Shown here piece after piece: positions 40,846-44,867 of a stretch of 44,867 bases of DNA (position 1 is the first letter of the stretch; each line of letters opens with the position of its first letter). Made by a program: the position numbers and the translations under genes. A model generated the notes under the pieces. That model was not told where the DNA came from and searched no databases. It saw only the letters and a list, made by a program, of their open reading frames with translations. Source of the DNA: an uncultured beta proteobacterium (GTDB taxonomy: Bacteria > Pseudomonadota > Gammaproteobacteria > Burkholderiales > Burkholderiaceae_C); assembly GCA_903870065.1 (NCBI GenBank), contig CAIQBN010000384.1, positions 1-44,867 on the forward strand, given 5' to 3'.

Positions 40846-43347
40846 TCACGGCTTCTTCGGACTGTAGAGCCCTATCAACTTGTCGCCAAATCGGGTGAAC
40901 GACTGAAGTTTGCGCAGCGCCGCCGCTTTGGCTTTGCTGCGCAAATTCATGCGCCAGCCTATGGCAGCCAGCAGCATCACGGCCAGAGCCACTGCAAGAC
41001 TGATGCGGGTCCAGGTGGCTGTCGTCGCCACAATCGATACGCCAATCAGCAGCCGCTGCGGCTTGAGCCAGATGGCATTGATACTGTATACGGCAAGAGC
41101 ATCGTCCAGCGCGCCTTGCAGTTGCAGACTGGCAGCCAGGCAGGATTCGACCATGTTTCGAAACGTGGCCATGTCGTTGCCCAACGCCACCACTTGCACG
41201 GTGCGCGCGCAAATTTCCTGCAATGGCTCCAGCGCAGACTGCAAGCTTCGGATCTGGTCTGGACTATCCAGACCGCGGCGTGCCGCCTCCAGTACGGGCT
41301 TGAGCCCGACCAGCACTGCCTGACGCGTTTCGTCACTGTCGGCAGAGGTTTGCGGGCCCGGGGCTCCCCCGATCTTGGCCTGGCGCTGTGTGTCCTCCAC
41401 CGCCAGGGGCAGCAAGGTCTTGGCAACTGCAGTCCGAATCGGGTCCAGGGATTCGACCGGGCCCAGCGCGCCAAACCAGGAACAAAAGTGCAGGTGCTGC
41501 GCCATGGTCTTGAGGATGTCCATGCGTGTGGTCGACACATAAGCCGGTAAGTGCAGCGCCAGTAAAACCTGCCCGTGGAGGCGCTCGACCGACGGCATAT
41601 TCATGCGAATCGGCTGCACGTACAGCGCATAAGCCACATCCACCGCCCCGCTTTTGCCCGAGGCAGTCGGGGGTGCGCGGCTCCAGGCGTCCTCGGCCGC
41701 GCGTGCGGTTTGCCAATGCGTCTCGAAGTCGCGCAGACCCTGCAGCCAGACATGCCTGAATTGCAGTACCGCCTGCCGCCCGGCATCGCCCAATAGTTCC
41801 AGCACGCCCTGCGCATGGATGGACTGAAGCCACGCTGAGGCCTTGGCATCCCCCTGCGTGGACTTGCGTGCGGCCAGCAGCAGGGTTTCACGGCTAACGG
41901 TCTGGCCCTGCCACACCGCCGGAATCTCGGGCGCTGCCACCAGCACAAAGGCCAGCAACCGCCAATCGTCGCTGAGACCGCGCCGGTCCATGATGTCTTG
42001 CAGGCGGCGCAACAGATTGTGGTCGTGCAGCTCGTTGTCAATCCACGCCGCCACCGTCCCACGCATCAGATCCTTGGCCCCACTTTCCCAATGCTTGACC
42101 ATGGTGGCTGCCAACTCCAGTGCGTTGGTGCAACTGGAATCCTCGATGCGGTAAGGGCGAATGGCGACACTCACCGCGCTTTCCTGCGGAAGTGGCAGTG
42201 TGGGATCGGCGCGCAGCCAACGCTGAACTTCATCAGCGCCCCACCGCTGGTGCGGATCGCGCAGCAACAGGCCCCGGCACAGCTTGCGCAAGTCATCGTG
42301 AAACACAACGCGGGTGTCAATGGGCTTGGTCGCCAGCAGGTGGTTGATCACTTGTTCGTTGAGGCCCTCAAACGGGTGACGCCCCAATGCCGCTTCCATC
42401 ACCAGCATGCCAAGCGACCACCAGTCGGACTTTTCATCCAGCACGCCGGTGAGGGCCTCGGGCGCTGCGTAACGGGTGGTGCGCGCGCCACTGGTGAAGT
42501 GCTGGGTGGCCAGCCGCAAGCTGGAAATACCAAAATCGGTCAGCACCAATGACAGCGGTTGCAGCGACCGCACCAGCACATTTTCTGGCTTGAGGTCGCG
42601 GTGCAGGATGCGTTGTCCGTGAATGGCCGACAGGCCCTGCGCCAGTTCTGCCACCACGTCGCGAATCCGCTCAACCGCAAACGGTCCGCGCTCCATCAGT
42701 GAACGCAAGTCGCCTAGCGGGCAATACTCCATCAGCTCAAACCGGACGCCGTCGGCGACCCCGCTCTCATCTACATGAATCACCTGCGCGCAGTTGAGCA
42801 ATCGCAGTTGGTCTTGCAAATCCTGGTCGCCCTGGATGCCCTGGCGGTACAGCTTCAAGACACGCTCGTCAGACCCAGGGAGTACCTGAACCACCAGCAA
42901 GTCCGCTTCTGACCCTGCGGTAGGCAGCGCCTTCAGCACGCGAAGCCGTTGGCGCAGTCCTGCTGGCAACTGCCGGGCAAAAGGAATCTCCGCCGCCGCA
43001 CCAGTATCGGACAACAACTGTGGTGTGGAGTCCATTGAGCTTGCCGACGCCTGGACGGTTGGCATCAGGCTATTGCAATACAGGCAGCGCAGCTCTCCCA
43101 ACGGATTGAACTCGCGGCAATCCGCCTGAGCACACTGGACCCGATGGGCGACTGTCGTCGTACCTGACTCGAGCACCTGTGTGGGGGCTGGTGCGGGATC
43201 TGGATCTGCGTGTGCCTCGGGGTCCGTGTGGATCGAAAAGTCGACCGCCAATAGCGATGCGCCACACGCGCACTGGGTGTTCTGAGGCGGGTTCTCAGTC
43301 CCGCAAACGGGGCACACCCGAACATAGAGCGGGATCAGCGACGCCAT
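40846..43347 (-). CDS. Ser/Thr protein kinase with two N-terminal zinc ribbons and C-terminal TM
   Basis: VCPVCGTENPPQNTQCACG, VQCAQADCREFNPLGELRCLYCN; kinase motifs LHRDLKPENVL, LTDFGISSL, YAAPEALTG; TM ISLAVALAVMLLAAIGW; ATG 43347. Confidence 0.9.
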   Translation of the reverse strand: MASLIPLYVRVCPVCGTENPPQNTQCACGASLLAVDFSIHTDPEAHADPDPAPAPTQVLESGTTTVAHRVQCAQADCREFNPLGELRCLYCNSLMPTVQASASSMDSTPQLLSDTGAAAEIPFARQLPAGLRQRLRVLKALPTAGSEADLLVVQVLPGSDERVLKLYRQGIQGDQDLQDQLRLLNCAQVIHVDESGVADGVRFELMEYCPLGDLRSLMERGPFAVERIRDVVAELAQGLSAIHGQRILHRDLKPENVLVRSLQPLSLVLTDFGISSLRLATQHFTSGARTTRYAAPEALTGVLDEKSDWWSLGMLVMEAALGRHPFEGLNEQVINHLLATKPIDTRVVFHDDLRKLCRGLLLRDPHQRWGADEVQRWLRADPTLPLPQESAVSVAIRPYRIEDSSCTNALELAATMVKHWESGAKDLMRGTVAAWIDNELHDHNLLRRLQDIMDRRGLSDDWRLLAFVLVAAPEIPAVWQGQTVSRETLLLAARKSTQGDAKASAWLQSIHAQGVLELLGDAGRQAVLQFRHVWLQGLRDFETHWQTARAAEDAWSRAPPTASGKSGAVDVAYALYVQPIRMNMPSVERLHGQVLLALHLPAYVSTTRMDILKTMAQHLHFCSWFGALGPVESLDPIRTAVAKTLLPLAVEDTQRQAKIGGAPGPQTSADSDETRQAVLVGLKPVLEAARRGLDSPDQIRSLQSALEPLQEICARTVQVVALGNDMATFRNMVESCLAASLQLQGALDDALAVYSINAIWLKPQRLLIGVSIVATTATWTRISLAVALAVMLLAAIGWRMNLRSKAKAAALRKLQSFTRFGDKLIGLYSPKKP

Positions 43348-44006
43348 GAAACTTGCTCCAGGTTCAAGCCACGGCTTTGGCACAGCGACTCGAGTTGCGC
43401 CATGTCACCGCGCTCGGGGATGCCGATCATCCAGACCTTGCCCCCCTCCACCGCCACCTGCATGCTTTTACTGCCCACTGTGCAAGACACCAAGGAATCG
43501 TGCGTGTACAGGGTGCGACCGCGCTCACTCAAGGGGACCAGAGGCTGGTTGTCGGAGCCGCGCCAAGGTTTTTGGGTCGGTTGGCCGTCTATAAAAGGTT
43601 CTGGAATGATGGCATCGAGCAGCGCGAGGATCTTGGGATGGCGTCGACGCAGCCGCTTGAGCGGGTAGCCACTAAAGCAGATGACATCAAAGTTCATACC
43701 ACTTTGCACACGCCATTCCTGCAGGCCCAATAGCAATCGCAACAACGCGGCCGGTTGGTCAAATGGTTCTCCCCCGCTAATGGTGACACCGTCCAGACCG
43801 GTGGAGGCAACCTGGCGACACCAGCCAATGAGGTCCCGCACGGTGATGGTCTTGCCAGGGTCGCGTGGCCAGGTGTCCATTGACACACAGCCCTTGCAGC
43901 CAATGCTGCAGCCCTGCAGCCACAGTCCAATGCGCCGCCCCGGACCCAACACGGTCACGGGAAAGTGGGCTTTGTTGATCTCGACGGTGGTGCCGGCAGG
44001 TGTCAC
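43335..44006 (-). CDS. NrdG-like radical SAM protein
   Basis: LGPGRRIGLWLQGCSIGCKGCVSMDTWP (CxxxCxxC), GVTISGGEPFDQPAAL; GTG start overlapping upstream stop (GTGA). Confidence 0.88.
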   Translation of the reverse strand: MTPAGTTVEINKAHFPVTVLGPGRRIGLWLQGCSIGCKGCVSMDTWPRDPGKTITVRDLIGWCRQVASTGLDGVTISGGEPFDQPAALLRLLLGLQEWRVQSGMNFDVICFSGYPLKRLRRRHPKILALLDAIIPEPFIDGQPTQKPWRGSDNQPLVPLSERGRTLYTHDSLVSCTVGSKSMQVAVEGGKVWMIGIPERGDMAQLESLCQSRGLNLEQVSWRR

Positions 44007-44867
44007 TGCAGTATGACCGAAACCACCTGCTCGGCGTCTTCGAGAAGTTGTGTCACCGTGATTTGGCTGCGCCCCTCAAAGGACATGCTGAACAAGGCAC
44101 GACTCAAGGGATTGACGAAGGCTGCCTCCAACCGGTTTCCGATGCCGCGCCCGCCGTTTGACAGGTCGCGCACGCACTGCGCAGCAAGCATTTCGCGTAT
44201 CGGCGTTGGAATGACCAGCTCAAGCTTGTGTTCGTGCTGCACCCGCTGAACGATGTTATGCAGCATTCCGTCCACAATCTGGCGCGCCACCGCCGGCGCA
44301 ATGAATCCGAAGACAATGATGTTGTCTCCCAGTCGATTGAGGATTTCGGGGCGCGACAATTTGAATTTGAAATAGTCCTGGATGGCGCGGCGCACGCTCT
44401 CCTCAACCATTTGCGGATCATCCGTTGGCTGTAGGCTTTGAACCCGGCGGCCCTGCTCATCCTCGGTAAAGATGCCCAGGTTGGAGGTGAAGACAATGAT
44501 GGTTTCCGAAAAGTAGGTGATGTCACCGCGTCCGTCGGTCAAACGCCCGTCTTCCAAAATCTGCAGGAATTTATCCAGAATGCGCGGATGAGCCTTTTCG
44601 ATTTCGTCGAACAGCACGACGCTGAACGGCTTGGCGCGCACCGCGTTGGTCAACTCGCCGCCTGCGTCATACCCCACATAGCCCGGCGGCGCTCCCAGCA
44701 AACGTGCGCCGGTGTGCTCGTCGGCGAACTCGCTCATGTCAAATCGGATGTACGCCTGCTCGTCACCAAACACCAGTTCGGTCAGGGTCTTGGCCAGTTC
44801 AGTCTTGCCCACACCCGTGGGCCCGGCAAAAAAAAGCACGCCGCGCGGGCGCGTTCCGCGACCGCGC
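44003..44867 (-). CDS. ClpB-like AAA+ ATPase, C-terminal part (continues beyond the window)
   Basis: LFFAGPTGVGKTELAKTL, GAPPGYVGYDAGGELTNAVRAKPFSVVLFDEIEKAHPRILDKFLQILEDGRLTDGRG, TSNLG; open to the window edge. Confidence 0.92.
   Translation of the reverse strand, partial: RGRGTRPRGVLFFAGPTGVGKTELAKTLTELVFGDEQAYIRFDMSEFADEHTGARLLGAPPGYVGYDAGGELTNAVRAKPFSVVLFDEIEKAHPRILDKFLQILEDGRLTDGRGDITYFSETIIVFTSNLGIFTEDEQGRRVQSLQPTDDPQMVEESVRRAIQDYFKFKLSRPEILNRLGDNIIVFGFIAPAVARQIVDGMLHNIVQRVQHEHKLELVIPTPIREMLAAQCVRDLSNGGRGIGNRLEAAFVNPLSRALFSMSFEGRSQITVTQLLEDAEQVVSVILQ

Noticed and set aside
1-44867. tRNA, rRNA, CRISPR arrays, IS elements or prophage genes
   Set aside because: None recognised by eye; a tRNAscan, CRISPR finder and ISfinder search would be needed to exclude them.

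Overview
The window looks like chromosomal DNA from a betaproteobacterium, probably Comamonadaceae (Rhodoferax/Polaromonas-like; inferred from gene content, not tested). Most of it is housekeeping: miaB, ffh, a pilSR-like two-component pair, ampD, nrdA/nrdB, a histone H1-like protein, prmA-accC-accB, a TlpA-like protein, mpl, a CoA-transferase, a DevBCA-like ABC exporter, an amino-sugar locus (SSS symporter, mutarotase, SIS deaminase, nagA, GntR regulator) and a tryptophanase. The three observations I rate highest are: (1) a family of eight short intergenic repeats with the fixed architecture 17-nt stem-loop, 18 nt, then GAGGGCTA-like, arranged as four pairs that each bracket a gene or short gene block; (2) a translationally coupled operon at the right edge encoding a ClpB-like AAA+ ATPase, an NrdG-like radical SAM protein and a double zinc-ribbon Ser/Thr kinase with a C-terminal membrane segment, a possible undescribed signalling or conflict system; (3) a caspase-like/rhodanese fusion at the left edge. 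I also report a paired NrdR-box upstream of nrdA, two tandem TGGTATT-N4-TGGTATT-type operators upstream of the amino-sugar regulator, a frameshifted histidine kinase, and a decayed CPBP protease that has lost its central region. All family names come from reading translated motifs; no database search was run.
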